Origin: an uncultured Gammaproteobacteria bacterium
GTDB lineage: Bacteria; Pseudomonadota; Gammaproteobacteria; Arenicellales; JAANXG01
NCBI GenBank assembly: GCA_947259875.1
Contig: CAMYNX010000071.1
Location: 1-54,289, forward strand
Direction: 5' to 3'
Length of the DNA stretch: 54,289 nucleotides
Shown: one piece after another, positions 8,139 through 17,245 of the stretch
How the letters are laid out: the number at the start of each line of letters is the position of its first letter
How positions within the stretch are numbered: position 1 is the stretch's first letter
Translations under genes and position numbers: made by a program
The notes under the pieces: model-generated
Seen by the model: the letters and a program-made list of their open reading frames with translations, nothing else
Databases searched by the model: none
Told to the model about the DNA's origin: nothing

Positions 8139-9044
8139 CTAAGGGGAGGTCCGGCGCGCTGCGTCCTCGAAGAAAGCCAAGTACTCGGTCCAGTCGGTGA
8201 TCGGGCCGCGGTGGGAAAAGATGACCACCCCGTTGCGGTCGATGACGTAACTGGACGGAAACACGCGCGCAATGTCCCGGTCTGGAATGTTAGTGTTCCC
8301 GGCGGCGGTGAGGTTATGGTCTTGTGCTCCGCGTGATCCTGAGTCGAATAACGGCAACGTCTCGATGCCCTGTTGCGTGAGCCAATCTCGGGCCTGTTCG
8401 ACAGGTTCCCGCATCTGCAACAACACCACGGCGACATCGGCAGGCAGCCGTTCACGCAAAATGCGGTAAAAGCCATACAGCGACGGCAACTCGCGTGCAC
8501 ACGGCGGACACCAAGAGCCCCAAAAATGCAACAGCGCCAGTTTGCCGCGCAGCCGTGCTACCGAATGTGTCTCCCCTTGAGGGTTCGTGAACTCCAGGCT
8601 AGGAAAACGCTGTCCCACCGCGGTGCCTACCTTAGCGCCGGCTGCCTGTTCAGCGCTCGCGTACGGACCCCAAAGCCGTGACCATTGTTGCCGCGAGAAA
8701 GTCACGCGGTCATCGACTGCATACACCACACAGCGCTGACGTGTACGCTTGCCGCATTCAACCAGCGCAGATTGTTCGGCTTCCTCGGCGCTGTCCTGTC
8801 CCGATGTCCACGCCCACGCACCCCCCGGTGCAATGGCGAACGCGCGGTGACCTTCGGCGTTTAGGAACAGCTGATAGTAGCTGTCCTGCGCCTTGGTGCC
8901 GACTTGCGGGATCGCGCCGGCATCGTATAGATCGGCAGCAATCGTCATCGCGGGAACTGCCAGCACAGCAGCACCGGCCGCGAGCCAACGCATCGTCCGC
9001 GCAGCGAGGCGCTGCCAGAGCACAGGCCGCAGGCGAATAGTCAT
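8139..9044 (-). CDS. Periplasmic TlpA-like thioredoxin-fold protein with DUF4189-like N-domain
   Basis: After a signal sequence or anchor (residues ~18-37) comes a ~100-residue domain with a DUF4189-like signature (GAWAWTSGQDSAEEAEQSAL, Cys97 and Cys105), then a TlpA/ResA-type thioredoxin domain from ~145 with the redox motif W-C-P-P-C at 178-182 and a cis-Pro region near SSYVIDRNGVV. Such proteins reduce disulfides, often of apocytochromes, in the periplasm. It is the last gene of the DUF302-octaheme cytochrome-cytochrome b operon, which fits a role in keeping the CxxCH cysteines reduced for haem attachment; that link is inferred. A GAGGGAAG precedes the ATG. Confidence 0.85.
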   Translation of the reverse strand: MTIRLRPVLWQRLAARTMRWLAAGAAVLAVPAMTIAADLYDAGAIPQVGTKAQDSYYQLFLNAEGHRAFAIAPGGAWAWTSGQDSAEEAEQSALVECGKRTRQRCVVYAVDDRVTFSRQQWSRLWGPYASAEQAAGAKVGTAVGQRFPSLEFTNPQGETHSVARLRGKLALLHFWGSWCPPCARELPSLYGFYRILRERLPADVAVVLLQMREPVEQARDWLTQQGIETLPLFDSGSRGAQDHNLTAAGNTNIPDRDIARVFPSSYVIDRNGVVIFSHRGPITDWTEYLAFFEDAARRTSP

Positions 9045-9072
9045 TGCGCTTCCCTCGAATTCCTCCCGGCGT

Positions 9073-9666
9073 TCAGTCGACTTCTTCCCAGCCAGTTACC
9101 ATCGCCTTGATGTGAGAGGTCGGTGTGTGACCGACGGTGGCGAGGTAGACGTGGGCGATAAAGAAGATCAACATCAAAAATGCGCCAATGACGTGGCCGA
9201 GGGCGATCCACTCCAGGTTGAGCCAGCCCAAGCCCCAGTTGGCCCACGAACTGTAGAACAAGTACAACAGGCCGGTCAGCCAGATCAACGGGTTGATCAC
9301 CAGTTTGACGAACAGGTACGCCAACCTCTGTAGCGGGTTGTGTTTGGTCAACGTCGACTGCCGGAACGGATGCGGCGCATTGACGAAGATCCCGGTGACG
9401 TAATAGCGCAATACCGCCTCTGCCTTTTCCATGGTGGGTATGTATTGTTTCCACTCACCGGTCGTGAAGTGCCAGAATATCGCGAAGATCCACAATGTGA
9501 TCAACACCCAGGCGGCGGTCGTGTGATAATCCACCGCCCGCTGGAAACCGAGCCACGCGTAGGTACCGTGGATCTCAAAGCCGGTTAACATCATGAACGT
9601 GATCAAAGCGGCCTGGGACCAGTGCCAAAAACGTTCGAACCTTTTAAAGATGTATATGCGTTGCAT
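9073..9666 (-). CDS. Cytochrome b561-type membrane subunit
   Basis: A 197-residue four-helix di-haem cytochrome b of the Ni/Fe-hydrogenase/thiosulfate-reductase cytochrome b type. The N-terminal RFERFWHWSQAALITFMMLTG is the characteristic first haem helix; other candidate haem-ligand His occur in YHTTAAWVLI, IFWHF, GHVIGAFLM and FIAHVYLA. It starts a few bases after the octaheme cytochrome gene with an AGAGAGG ribosome binding site. It should carry electrons between the quinone pool and the octaheme protein at the inner membrane. Confidence 0.85.
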   Translation of the reverse strand: MQRIYIFKRFERFWHWSQAALITFMMLTGFEIHGTYAWLGFQRAVDYHTTAAWVLITLWIFAIFWHFTTGEWKQYIPTMEKAEAVLRYYVTGIFVNAPHPFRQSTLTKHNPLQRLAYLFVKLVINPLIWLTGLLYLFYSSWANWGLGWLNLEWIALGHVIGAFLMLIFFIAHVYLATVGHTPTSHIKAMVTGWEEVD

Positions 9667-9669
9667 GGT

Positions 9670-11325
9670 CTAACCTCTCTTTCTACTGCTAACAAACATG
9701 CGGATCGCACCGTGGATAAGCACCGAGATCAGAGCGAGTAAAGCGAGCGAAAACCCGGCGGTGTCCATCGCCACGATACGATCACGTGCCGGGACATAAA
9801 CCCCTTCGATGCCGGCCAGGCGGCCACCCTTGGTGTGACACTGTTCGCATTTCAGCGCGTCCTCTTTCGGCGCCACCATATGCGTGATAGGCCAACTCAT
9901 CTCGGTTTCGACGAAACCCATACTCCCGCTGTATTCGGCGCCGACTGCTTTCATCCCGGTCGCCAACGCCTTGTCCCAGTCGTAATTTTTCCAAAAAGCA
10001 GTGTCGTCATTCCCCGTGGTGTGCAACACCGCCAGCGTTTGCAGTCCTTTGTCATACATCTGCTTACCGCGAAACACGCGCAGCGGCCAAATGCGTGAAT
10101 CGGGATCATCGGGACCACCCAGGAACTCGTTGATCTTGACGAGGCTCGACCCATCGACCTTGTCCCCGAACAGGGTGTACTTTACTTTGCCGTTAACCCA
10201 TTTGTATTCGGGGATCACGTAACGATCGTACGTGAAATGACCTTTGTTACTGTCGTATTCGACCTTGCCAACGCTGTTGCGGGTGCGGATGCGTTTGCCC
10301 TGCTCATCCAACCGGCCGGCAGTCGACCAATCCCAACTCATCTTGGTGTGCCGCGGCCCGCGGGCATAGGCCGGAACGTGACACGTCTGACAGGCGATCT
10401 TATGCGTGTGATCGTTGAGCTTGGCGTCGGCTGAGTCGTGCGGCGTGTTACCGTGACAGGCCTGACAGGTCGCCGGGTTGCGTGCCTCTTTACTGCCGCG
10501 CATCTGCGCGCCACTGGTGTCGCTGGCGGTGGGCCCGTAGCGGCTACCAGGCACCTCGTGGGCGTCGGTGACGTGGCACTTGGCGCAAGCGAAATTCAAC
10601 CCTTCGGTATCCATATGCACATCGAGGTAACGCTTGGGGTTCTCGAGCGAGCTGTCCAGGTCGCCGTGCTTCACTGCATCACCGCCGCCACCGCGAAAGT
10701 GACAGGCGCCGCAAGTTTTACGGCTGGTCTTACCGACGTTTTGTGCCACTTTCTTGAGGTCCGTCGGCGGCCGTAAACGACCCGATTTCGGCGGCCATTC
10801 CATGGTCTCATAGTTGGGGTGACCCGCCAGGCCAGGGAGCTTCTTATAGACGCCGGTGGTGTCGTGACACACCAAGCAGTCGACGTTCTCCTGGACGGTG
10901 AAGTCGAATTTTTTGTCGGCCCATCCATAACCGATGTGGCACGCAGAGCAGTGATCTTCATTAGAAGCAACCGCGGTGCAGAAGTTATTGATTACATGCT
11001 TTTTACCGAGCACCTGACCGGTGTCCGGGTTTTTGTACTCCCATGTCCAGTGCTTGGTCTTGTGGATCTGCTTGGCGGCTTCGGTGTGACAGCTAAGGCA
11101 CGCCTTGGTGACCTCGGGACCGGACTTGAAGTCCGCCTGCAAAGCCTCGAACTTGGTGTGATCCGCCGTCGACGAGTCGAGCTGCGGCGCCGCGTCTTGG
11201 GTCGTTTGTTTGAGCGCCGCCGCAGGTGCAGGATTGGCGGTGGCGTAGGCCAGTCCCGAGATGGCAAGCCCAACTGACAAGCCAGAGGCGATGAGCGTGC
11301 CGATAATGATTCTTGGTATGATCAT
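9670..11325 (-). CDS. Octaheme c-type cytochrome, tetrathionate reductase family
   Basis: A 551-residue exported multihaem protein. Eight CxxCH motifs begin at Cys76, 126, 150, 205, 247, 287, 312 and 493, matching the spacing of the octaheme tetrathionate reductase (Otr) family, which reduces tetrathionate, nitrite and hydroxylamine in vitro. It has an N-terminal signal sequence (7-30) and, unlike a soluble enzyme, a hydrophobic C-terminal helix (~523-543) followed by SSRKRG, so it should be anchored to the inner membrane facing the periplasm. Directly downstream is its likely cytochrome b partner, upstream a DUF302 protein. The true substrate and direction are unknown; many relatives occur in sulfur-oxidising bacteria. 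Confidence 0.9.
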   Translation of the reverse strand: MIIPRIIIGTLIASGLSVGLAISGLAYATANPAPAAALKQTTQDAAPQLDSSTADHTKFEALQADFKSGPEVTKACLSCHTEAAKQIHKTKHWTWEYKNPDTGQVLGKKHVINNFCTAVASNEDHCSACHIGYGWADKKFDFTVQENVDCLVCHDTTGVYKKLPGLAGHPNYETMEWPPKSGRLRPPTDLKKVAQNVGKTSRKTCGACHFRGGGGDAVKHGDLDSSLENPKRYLDVHMDTEGLNFACAKCHVTDAHEVPGSRYGPTASDTSGAQMRGSKEARNPATCQACHGNTPHDSADAKLNDHTHKIACQTCHVPAYARGPRHTKMSWDWSTAGRLDEQGKRIRTRNSVGKVEYDSNKGHFTYDRYVIPEYKWVNGKVKYTLFGDKVDGSSLVKINEFLGGPDDPDSRIWPLRVFRGKQMYDKGLQTLAVLHTTGNDDTAFWKNYDWDKALATGMKAVGAEYSGSMGFVETEMSWPITHMVAPKEDALKCEQCHTKGGRLAGIEGVYVPARDRIVAMDTAGFSLALLALISVLIHGAIRMFVSSRKRG

Positions 11326-11384
11326 GATGTGTCACCAAAAGCTAATAGCTGCGTTGACGTTGACATAGGGTTGTTGAGTGGTGG

Positions 11385-11933
11385 TTAACAGCCGCTCAAC
11401 TCCTGTCCGCCGGAACCCTTACCACCACCGGGCCGAGTCTTGATCAGCGGCGGCGCCGGCTTGCTGGGGTCAAAGCTCAAAAATGCCTCTTGATCCTTGG
11501 CCACTTCGTCCATGATGCTGCTGACCTTTTCACCGAACATCTTGCCCATCAACCCGGAATTCATGGTGCCGATGTAGGTCTTGCCGTCGTCCTTTTTGTA
11601 CACTGTGATGGTGCACGGCATCAGGATAGAGAGGATTCGGGTCGCGTCTTCCGCCAGCAGCGGAGCCGAGTATTTGGTGCTGCACGCCTCCACCAGAATC
11701 ACCGGAGGCACGTTGGTTCCCGCTGCCGCCACCGACACCGAGGGCGACCTGATACCCGACAACTTCCAGCCGCGGTCGGAGAGCGCCTGGATGTTGGCTT
11801 GGATGCGGGCGGCGGTTTCTTCAACACCGAACGGACTCTCGTGCTCGGTCATCATGAAGCCGCCCGCGGTGTTCCAGCCGACGATAGCGACCAGGGCAAT
11901 ACCAGAGAAAAATCCAGCCACGATCTTCAACAT
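11385..11933 (-). CDS. DUF302-domain membrane-anchored protein
   Basis: An N-terminal hydrophobic anchor (MLKIVAGFFSGIALVAIVGW) precedes a DUF302 domain (VEETAARIQANIQALSDRGW, then VEACSTKYSAPLLAEDATRI and CTITVYKKDDGKTYIGTMNS). Cys ~83 and ~106 are in positions often seen in this family; the C-terminus is Pro/Gly-rich with a final Cys. DUF302 proteins have no established activity but recur beside sulfur-metabolism genes. First gene of the operon: AGGAGA lies 8 bases before ATG and a good promoter lies at 11971-11999. Confidence 0.85.
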   Translation of the reverse strand: MLKIVAGFFSGIALVAIVGWNTAGGFMMTEHESPFGVEETAARIQANIQALSDRGWKLSGIRSPSVSVAAAGTNVPPVILVEACSTKYSAPLLAEDATRILSILMPCTITVYKKDDGKTYIGTMNSGLMGKMFGEKVSSIMDEVAKDQEAFLSFDPSKPAPPLIKTRPGGGKGSGGQELSGC

Positions 11934-11963
11934 AATGGGTTCTCCTAAAAATACTTCAGTATG

Positions 11964-11999
11964 TAAGTATATTATAACATACTTATGTATCTCTGTCTT
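11964..11999 (-). promoter_or_regulatory. Sigma-70-type promoter with overlapping palindromic operator
   Basis: On the minus strand, AAGACA (11994-11999) and a perfect TATAAT (11971-11976) are separated by 17 bp, pointing at the DUF302-octaheme operon. The -10 sits inside an inverted repeat TAAGTAT-N8-ATACTTA (11964-11985), a further ATACTT lies at 11951. A dyad over the -10 is typical of a repressor operator; the regulator is not identified. Confidence 0.7.
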
Positions 12000-12112
12000 G
12001 CCCTAACATGATCTGGCTCAAGTTTTCGCGCATTCGTTACGTCTCCGCCAGGCGCTTAAAACCGGCACCACGCGGACCGAACGAGGTCATGTATGACGCA
12101 GTGTTCCGCCCC

Positions 12113-12138
12113 GTGCATCGCGCCGCAGCGCGATGCAC
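12113..12138 (-). terminator. Perfect 10-bp stem-loop downstream of the TauE gene
   Basis: GTGCATCGCG, loop CCGCAG, then CGCGATGCAC. It lies about 83 bp after the stop of the minus-strand TauE/SafE gene and upstream of the DUF302 promoter, where a terminator would be expected. No T run follows. Confidence 0.45.
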
Positions 12139-12220
12139 CCGAGCGACGGACCGGGTGGGCTGGGTGTGCGTGCGATGCACGACACCGCATCGTCATCTAT
12201 CACTTATGACTGCCGGCTGT

Positions 12221-12985
12221 CTAACTTGCGAATAATGCTCGCCGCACCAGGTTTGCACCGAGCAGAAACAACCCAGCAAGGACGATGTTGCGGAACGCTT
12301 CCGCGGATAGCCGGCTCGATAGGACATCGCCGAGTTTCATGCCGATGAGCGCCGGCACCAGGCATGCCATCGCGATCATAAAGCGCGTGGAATCCAAAAT
12401 ACCGAGCGTCCAGTAGGAACCAGCGACCAATATGCCGGTCGCCATAAACAACAGCGCCAAGGCCGCAATAAATAATTCTCTGGTCAGGTTGAGCCCTACG
12501 AGGTACATGACGAATAGCGGCCCATTTGCCGTGATGAGCCCACCGACGATGCCGGCAATAGTACCCACGCCCCATCCGACGGGGCGTTCCCATGTGCGCG
12601 GGATATGAAAACGCGGTACGTATACGGTCAGTACAGCGAACGCCATCACCAACAGACCCAAGGCTAATCCCAGCGCAACTTCGTCCGCCGACCTTACCAA
12701 AAAGGCCCCGCCAAGCGCCCCGGCCGAGAGGCCGAGGATCATTGGCCAGAACCTTGTGAACGTCTGGGTTACGAAGCCCGCCTGCACGAATTGGGCGAGG
12801 TTCGTGAACACCATTGTCGCGGCGTTGATTGCCAGTGCCAGTTCGATCGGCAGGAAGTTGGGGAGAATCGATATCGTCACCAATGGCAGCCCGAATCCCA
12901 TCGCGCCTTTGATGATCCCGCCAATCAAAAATGCGCCGGCCAGCCCAATTGCCTCCGGTAATCCTAAGCCTAATATTACGTCCAT
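12221..12985 (-). CDS. TauE/SafE-family sulfite/anion exporter
   Basis: A 254-residue membrane protein with about seven or eight hydrophobic segments and the TauE/SafE hallmark pattern: FLIGGIIKGAMGFGLPLVTISIL in the first repeat and VGWGVGTIAGIVGGLITANGP in the second. Family members move sulfite, sulfoacetate or related small anions across the inner membrane. The location next to the octaheme cytochrome operon, and its orientation with it, make a sulfur-anion role attractive but unproven. The ATG lies in ATTGATGG-like context at 12985 without a strong Shine-Dalgarno. Confidence 0.85.
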   Translation of the reverse strand: MDVILGLGLPEAIGLAGAFLIGGIIKGAMGFGLPLVTISILPNFLPIELALAINAATMVFTNLAQFVQAGFVTQTFTRFWPMILGLSAGALGGAFLVRSADEVALGLALGLLVMAFAVLTVYVPRFHIPRTWERPVGWGVGTIAGIVGGLITANGPLFVMYLVGLNLTRELFIAALALLFMATGILVAGSYWTLGILDSTRFMIAMACLVPALIGMKLGDVLSSRLSAEAFRNIVLAGLFLLGANLVRRALFAS

Positions 12986-14036
12986 CTATTGTTAGTGCCG
13001 ATTTCTGTTTTACCCCAAACATGGATAATTTTCGCACGCGCCGCTACATCTGCACTGTAGCGAACAACACTGCACCTATGTCTTAACTCTTTATTTTGCC
13101 GTGACGAAGGGAAGCCCCGCCAAATCGACGCCAAGCAGCATACTCGCGGCAGACATCCGGTTTCACGACCTCTACTGTGAGGTTGTCACAGAACTCTATC
13201 AACCCGCGCTTTGTGCAACAACCTAACGCGTCACAAGAATCCCTGCACGCACCACTGCCGAGTCGTGCTTCAGCAGTGACGCGCGCTTTTATTGAACAAG
13301 AGTGCTTTTCGTCAAAGCGACGTGCATGTGTCGGCGACTAGTGCTAAAACAATAAGGATCCACGAAAATGACAATGATTGCGATTTGTCAAGCTTCTCTT
13401 TGTCGAAAATCGCGCGCTCTTTAGTGACAATTGCGCTATACTTACCGGCAAGTGTTGCCCTTGGAGTGTCGAACCTAAACTACGTGTTCGAGGGTACCGG
13501 AACGACGGTGTTGTTGTGCATGTCCGACTATAGCGGAAAGCCTGAAACACCGCGGAGGCGCCCACTTAGCACTTGTGTGACTTTGGTTCACGACACGCGG
13601 GCAGCACTTTTTTTGTGTCACGATGCCGCGACAAGCCCTAACTGCCATTCCGCTGGGTCACAAAAACCAGACCTCATCCCCTGCACGTGAGCGACCCGGC
13701 GCGGCGATTCAACTTACTAATACGCCCCCCTCATTGTGACCGGCGACAGCTTTGCCCCGCGCAGTCGGCAACCGACAGGAAACAATAAATCGCGGTAACC
13801 GCCCTCTTCTCCTTTAGGCCATCGGGGGCCTAGGCTAGAATTGCGGGCGCTTGTTTGAGACTCGAGGGTCTCTATTTTCACCGAGTCCACGAGTTTCGTT
13901 CAATGAACAACGATAAATCAGTGGGTTACAAAAATAATCTTGTCCTTAATCAAATCTTAAGCTTGTTCGGCTATGTTGCACTATGGAAGATTCTGAGCAC
14001 TGGGCAAAGCGGGACACGACCAGCGAGGAACCTGGC
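12986..14036. other. Long intergenic region, about 1 kb
   Basis: No gene is convincing on either strand; a 132-codon open frame from 13292 lacks family resemblance, a ribosome binding site and normal composition. The sequence contains about ten scattered GTGAC/GTCAC pentamers, for example at 13173, 13228, 13423, 13614, 13658 and 13734. It may be decayed coding sequence or a regulatory region. Confidence 0.35.
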
Positions 14037-14603
14037 ATGCGTATGATCGCGCTGGCCGCGATCGCCGCTGCCCCGGCCGCGTACGGTGACAGCGGTCACC
14101 GCTTGACTGCAACCAGTGATGGGGCACCGGTTTTGGAGTTGTATAGATCGAATGACGGTCGAGTCCGGTATCAACTGAACAACGACTGGTTACTCGGCAT
14201 GAGTCTTGGTGTGTCGCCGGTGGATCTTGCCGACGACCCGCGACGTTGGCGGCCACTGAACAAATGGCGGCCTGACTTCGATGTATATGATTTCTCCGAT
14301 CGTCCCCACAAGATCACTGATCTGGCGCTGGGGCGTCCCCAAAGAATTAAATGGTTTTGGACGATCGGGTCAACGCAAGACTTCTACAGCGATGATCGGT
14401 TCGATTTCAGATGGGATCTGCTTCAACACTTTTCGTTGGAGACTAAGGCCGGATTTCTGGTGCCGTTTGGTAACCGGTGGTTGTTCGGTGGCGCCATCAC
14501 CTTGGACCGCAACATGGGCGACCATCCGTCAACCGCGCTACCGAGGAAATCCGATTCCAAAACAGCAGCTGGCGCATATGTCGGTTTCAAGCTTGCGTAT
14601 TGA
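14037..14603 (+). CDS. Hypothetical exported protein
   Basis: Start chosen at 14037 because an AGCGAGGA lies 8 bases upstream and a signal peptide (MRMIALAAIAAAPAAYGDSG) begins there; the frame is open further up to 13983. The mature ~170 residues are rich in aromatic and charged residues with beta-strand pattern (LLGMSLGVSPVDL, HFSLETKAGFLVPFGNRWLF, GGAITLDRNMG) and end in AYVGFKLAY, as in an outer-membrane barrel's last strand. It may be a small barrel. It precedes the two-component genes by 15 bp and may be their regulated or co-transcribed partner. Confidence 0.65.
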   Translation: MRMIALAAIAAAPAAYGDSGHRLTATSDGAPVLELYRSNDGRVRYQLNNDWLLGMSLGVSPVDLADDPRRWRPLNKWRPDFDVYDFSDRPHKITDLALGRPQRIKWFWTIGSTQDFYSDDRFDFRWDLLQHFSLETKAGFLVPFGNRWLFGGAITLDRNMGDHPSTALPRKSDSKTAAGAYVGFKLAY

Positions 14604-14618
14604 GCTGCCGATTTTGAT

Positions 14619-15272
14619 ATGCGGATCCTTATTGTCGAAGACGACTCCCTGCTTGGCGAAGGACTTCGCGCAGGTTTATCGCAACATGGTTTTACCATCG
14701 ATTGGTTGCAGGAAGGCCATCTGGCGCTGCACGCGCTACGTTACGAGAAATTCGATGCCGCCGTGCTGGATCTTGGACTCCCCGATATGGATGGCACGAA
14801 GTTACTTTTAGATTACCGAAAGCAAGGCGAGGGAATACCGACCTTGGTTCTCACTGCCCGCAACGCGATCGGCCACAAATTGGTTTGCCTGAAAGGTGGC
14901 GCGGACGATTATCTGATCAAGCCCGTCGACATACGCGAACTGGCAGCTCGGCTCCATGTGCTGCTACGGCGCCGAGAGGGGCGGAGCACGTCGGTGTTGC
15001 GTCATGCAGACGTGGAGTTGGATCCACATGCTCACCGGGTAAGCCTCGGTTCCCAACAGATCGACCTGTCTCCGCGCGAATTCAAAATCCTGCACACGCT
15101 GCTGCACTCACGCGGACGGGTTATATCAAAGGAGCAGCTCGAACAACACGTATACGGCTGGGAAACCGATGTAGGCAGCAACGCAGTACAGGTCCACGTG
15201 CACAATATAAGACGAAAATTGGGTCACGATGTGATACAGACCATCCGCGGCGTCGGATACATCATCGATTAA
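14619..15272 (+). CDS. OmpR/QseB-like response regulator
   Basis: A 217-residue transcription factor with a receiver domain (D8, D9, phospho-acceptor D51 in VLDLGLP, K in YLIKPVDIREL) and a C-terminal winged-helix domain (LSPREFKILHTLLHSRGRVISKEQLEQHVYGW, ending TIRGVGYIID). It belongs to the QseB/PmrA branch. It starts 15 bp after the exported protein and 10 bp before its partner kinase, so all three probably form an operon. Because the kinase reading frame is broken, this regulator may now be unphosphorylated or driven by another kinase. Confidence 0.9.
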   Translation: MRILIVEDDSLLGEGLRAGLSQHGFTIDWLQEGHLALHALRYEKFDAAVLDLGLPDMDGTKLLLDYRKQGEGIPTLVLTARNAIGHKLVCLKGGADDYLIKPVDIRELAARLHVLLRRREGRSTSVLRHADVELDPHAHRVSLGSQQIDLSPREFKILHTLLHSRGRVISKEQLEQHVYGWETDVGSNAVQVHVHNIRRKLGHDVIQTIRGVGYIID

Positions 15273-15282
15273 AGAGGTCAAT

Positions 15283-16735
15283 ATGCGCGCTTCAATACGT
15301 CTACGTTTATCGCTCGGATTGACCCTTGTGATCGTCGTCATATGGGCACTGGTGGTGACGATCACTTACTACGGTGCAAAACGCGAGGTGCGCGCCTTGT
15401 TCGATACCCAGCTCGAACAGTCAGCTCGAGTCGCGGCACGCACGCTTCTTGGTGTGCCGTCCGCAGATCAAACGCGCGATACGGTGGCGCCGAACGATTC
15501 CAGTGAAAAGCAGGAAGTTCGAGATCAATATCAAAAATATTTGGCGGTGCAGATATGGAATGAAGACGGCGAGTTGGTGCTTCACTCGAAAAATGCACCG
15601 TTGCTTCCCCTCGCCGATACGACGGTCGGCTTTACAGATGCGTTTTTCAATGGCGAGGCGTGGCGCACCTATTCTTTCGTGGATGATTCCCATGGTCTGA
15701 CGATCCGCGCCGGGGAACCCTACCGGCCCAGGAATTACCTCACACAACACGTAATAGTGCAGACGCTCTACCCGATAGTCCTTGGGCTACCGGTGATTAC
15801 AGTGTTGATCTGGATCGCGGTGGGACGAGGATTGACTCCGCTGCGGCGTCTGACATCGCAGGTGCACGAACGAGACCCGGAGAATCTGATACGAATTCAC
15901 GCCCCGTATGCCCCTGACGAGGTCAGACCACTGGTTGAGGAGTTGAACATATTACTGGAAAGGCTCGAGCAAAAAATCGACAAGGAGCGCCGCTTCATCG
16001 GCGACGCCGCGCATGAACTGCGTACACCGCTGGCAGGATTGAGAGCGCACGCCGAGGTGGCGCTTGGCGCACGAAACACAAGGGAACGAACGCGCGCTAT
16101 CAAATATTGTCAAAGGCGTTGATCGCGCAAGTCACTTGGTAAATCAACTTCTTACTCTGTCCCGTCTCGATGAATCGGCGATGGCCGCCGATCGGATCGT
16201 GGATCTTGGCGACGCCCTGCGCACAGTCTTGAACGATCTTCGCGCATCGGCCGACGAGAAGGCTATCGCCGTGGTTTTCCAGGCCAACACTGGAGACAAG
16301 TTTCCCATTCTTGGAAACACCGAGGCAATTTATATCCTGTTTCGTAATCTCGTGGATAATGCGATTCGTTATGGACCCACCGACTCGGCGGTATCGCTGA
16401 CGCTGACACAACAACAAAACAACTGGTTAATCACTATCACCGACGAGGGATCGGGTATTCCTGTCGGTGACCAAGACAAGGTGTTTGACCGGTTTCACCG
16501 CCGCACCAAGGCGGATACCTATGGAACCGGTCTGGGACTGTCAATAGTAAAAGGCGTTGTCAACTTGCACCGGGGCAAGATCTCCATACAACAACGTGAT
16601 GACCATAGCGGTCTGTGCGTTCAGGTGTTGCTGCCGGTTTGTCGCCGCGAAACGTTGCCGAAAGAAACATCGGACCTTGCCATACTGTATAGTGATGAAG
16701 GTCCTGTAACCACAAGTTTGGTTGCCGAACACTAG
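15283..16735 (+). pseudogene. QseC-like sensor histidine kinase, single-base frameshift
   Basis: The first frame gives a membrane sensor with two transmembrane helices (residues ~10-30 and ~158-180), a periplasmic region, and a dimerisation domain with H244 in AAHELRTPL, but stops at 16122 after NTRERTRA. The rest (LSNIVKGVDRASHLVNQL, N-box LVDNAIRYG, G1 TDEGSGIP, G2 GTGLGLSIV) continues in the next frame to 16735. The two halves join smoothly if one base is removed near 16085-16100 (in the CGAACGCGCGC run). Translated as is, the ATP-binding domain is lost. Either a real mutation or a sequencing indel; the partner response regulator is intact. The final TAG belongs to a repeat end. Confidence 0.85.
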
Positions 16736-16760
16736 CCCGTATAGCGCACCAACGCGTCTT
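16733..16760 (-). repeat. Dispersed repeat, terminal fragment E
   Basis: TAGCCCGTATAGCGCACCAA then CGCGTC matches the outer end of repeat copy A (right end, read inward), with few mismatches. The TAG is also the stop codon of the histidine kinase frame. No opposite end was recognised downstream. Confidence 0.55.
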
Positions 16761-17116
16761 CACGCAAAACCCAGCCGCAGCATCCATCGGACATACCTCG
16801 TATCCAGCGTAATCATTCCTTAAGTTTCACTTCGTAGAATAGCGCTGACCGACAAACGAAACCGGCGGTAGTGAAACTAGATTCAATTCATCGGTGGTGC
16901 CCGGCTGCACCGTGGACAGTGATTACAGCGTCACGACGTGGCCGGTGCGGGCCAGGCCCAAGGTACACGATAGAGGTCGATCGTTGGGTTGCCGGTTGGA
17001 CCGGTGCGCTCTTAGCGTAGGGCGAAAAGGATGCGATCAATGATGATACTGCTTACGGTTTTTATGCAGTGGTCACCCAATCTTTGTGACAACTTTTTTC
17101 AACCGCTATAGGGGGT
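16761..17116. other. Intergenic region with a 9-bp inverted repeat
   Basis: AGTTTCACT (16823-16831) and AGTGAAACT (16870-16878) form a perfect 9-bp inverted repeat with a 38-base spacer. No gene was found. A TTGTGAC..GCTATAG pair upstream of 17117 could be the promoter of the small membrane protein. Confidence 0.4.
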
Positions 17117-17245
17117 ATGAGCATGCCCATGAGTTATCACACTTATGATGAAGATCCTGTTTACAGAAGTATTCTCTATTACAGTTTCCTGTTTTCTGTG
17201 GGTTTTGTTCCGGGGTTGCTCGTCGGGTATCTATTATGGGGCTGA
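17117..17245 (+). CDS. Small single-helix membrane protein
   Basis: An open frame of 42 residues: a polar N-terminus (MSMPMSYHTYDEDPVYRS) followed by a single hydrophobic helix (ILYYSFLFSVGFVPGLLVGY) and LLWG. A GGGGGT lies directly upstream; ATG at 17123 gives better spacing to it than ATG at 17117. The sequence is a classic single-pass mini-protein; I recognise no family. It lies downstream of the two-component genes and upstream of the CxNPxC protein. Confidence 0.5.
   Translation: MSMPMSYHTYDEDPVYRSILYYSFLFSVGFVPGLLVGYLLWG

Noticed and set aside
10819..11277. 152-codon plus-strand frame and others antisense to the octaheme cytochrome
   Set aside because: Shadows of a gene with eight CxxCH motifs; their sequence is an artefact of high-GC codon use.
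13292..13690. 132-codon frame in the 1-kb intergenic region
   Set aside because: No ribosome binding site, no family resemblance and unusual composition.
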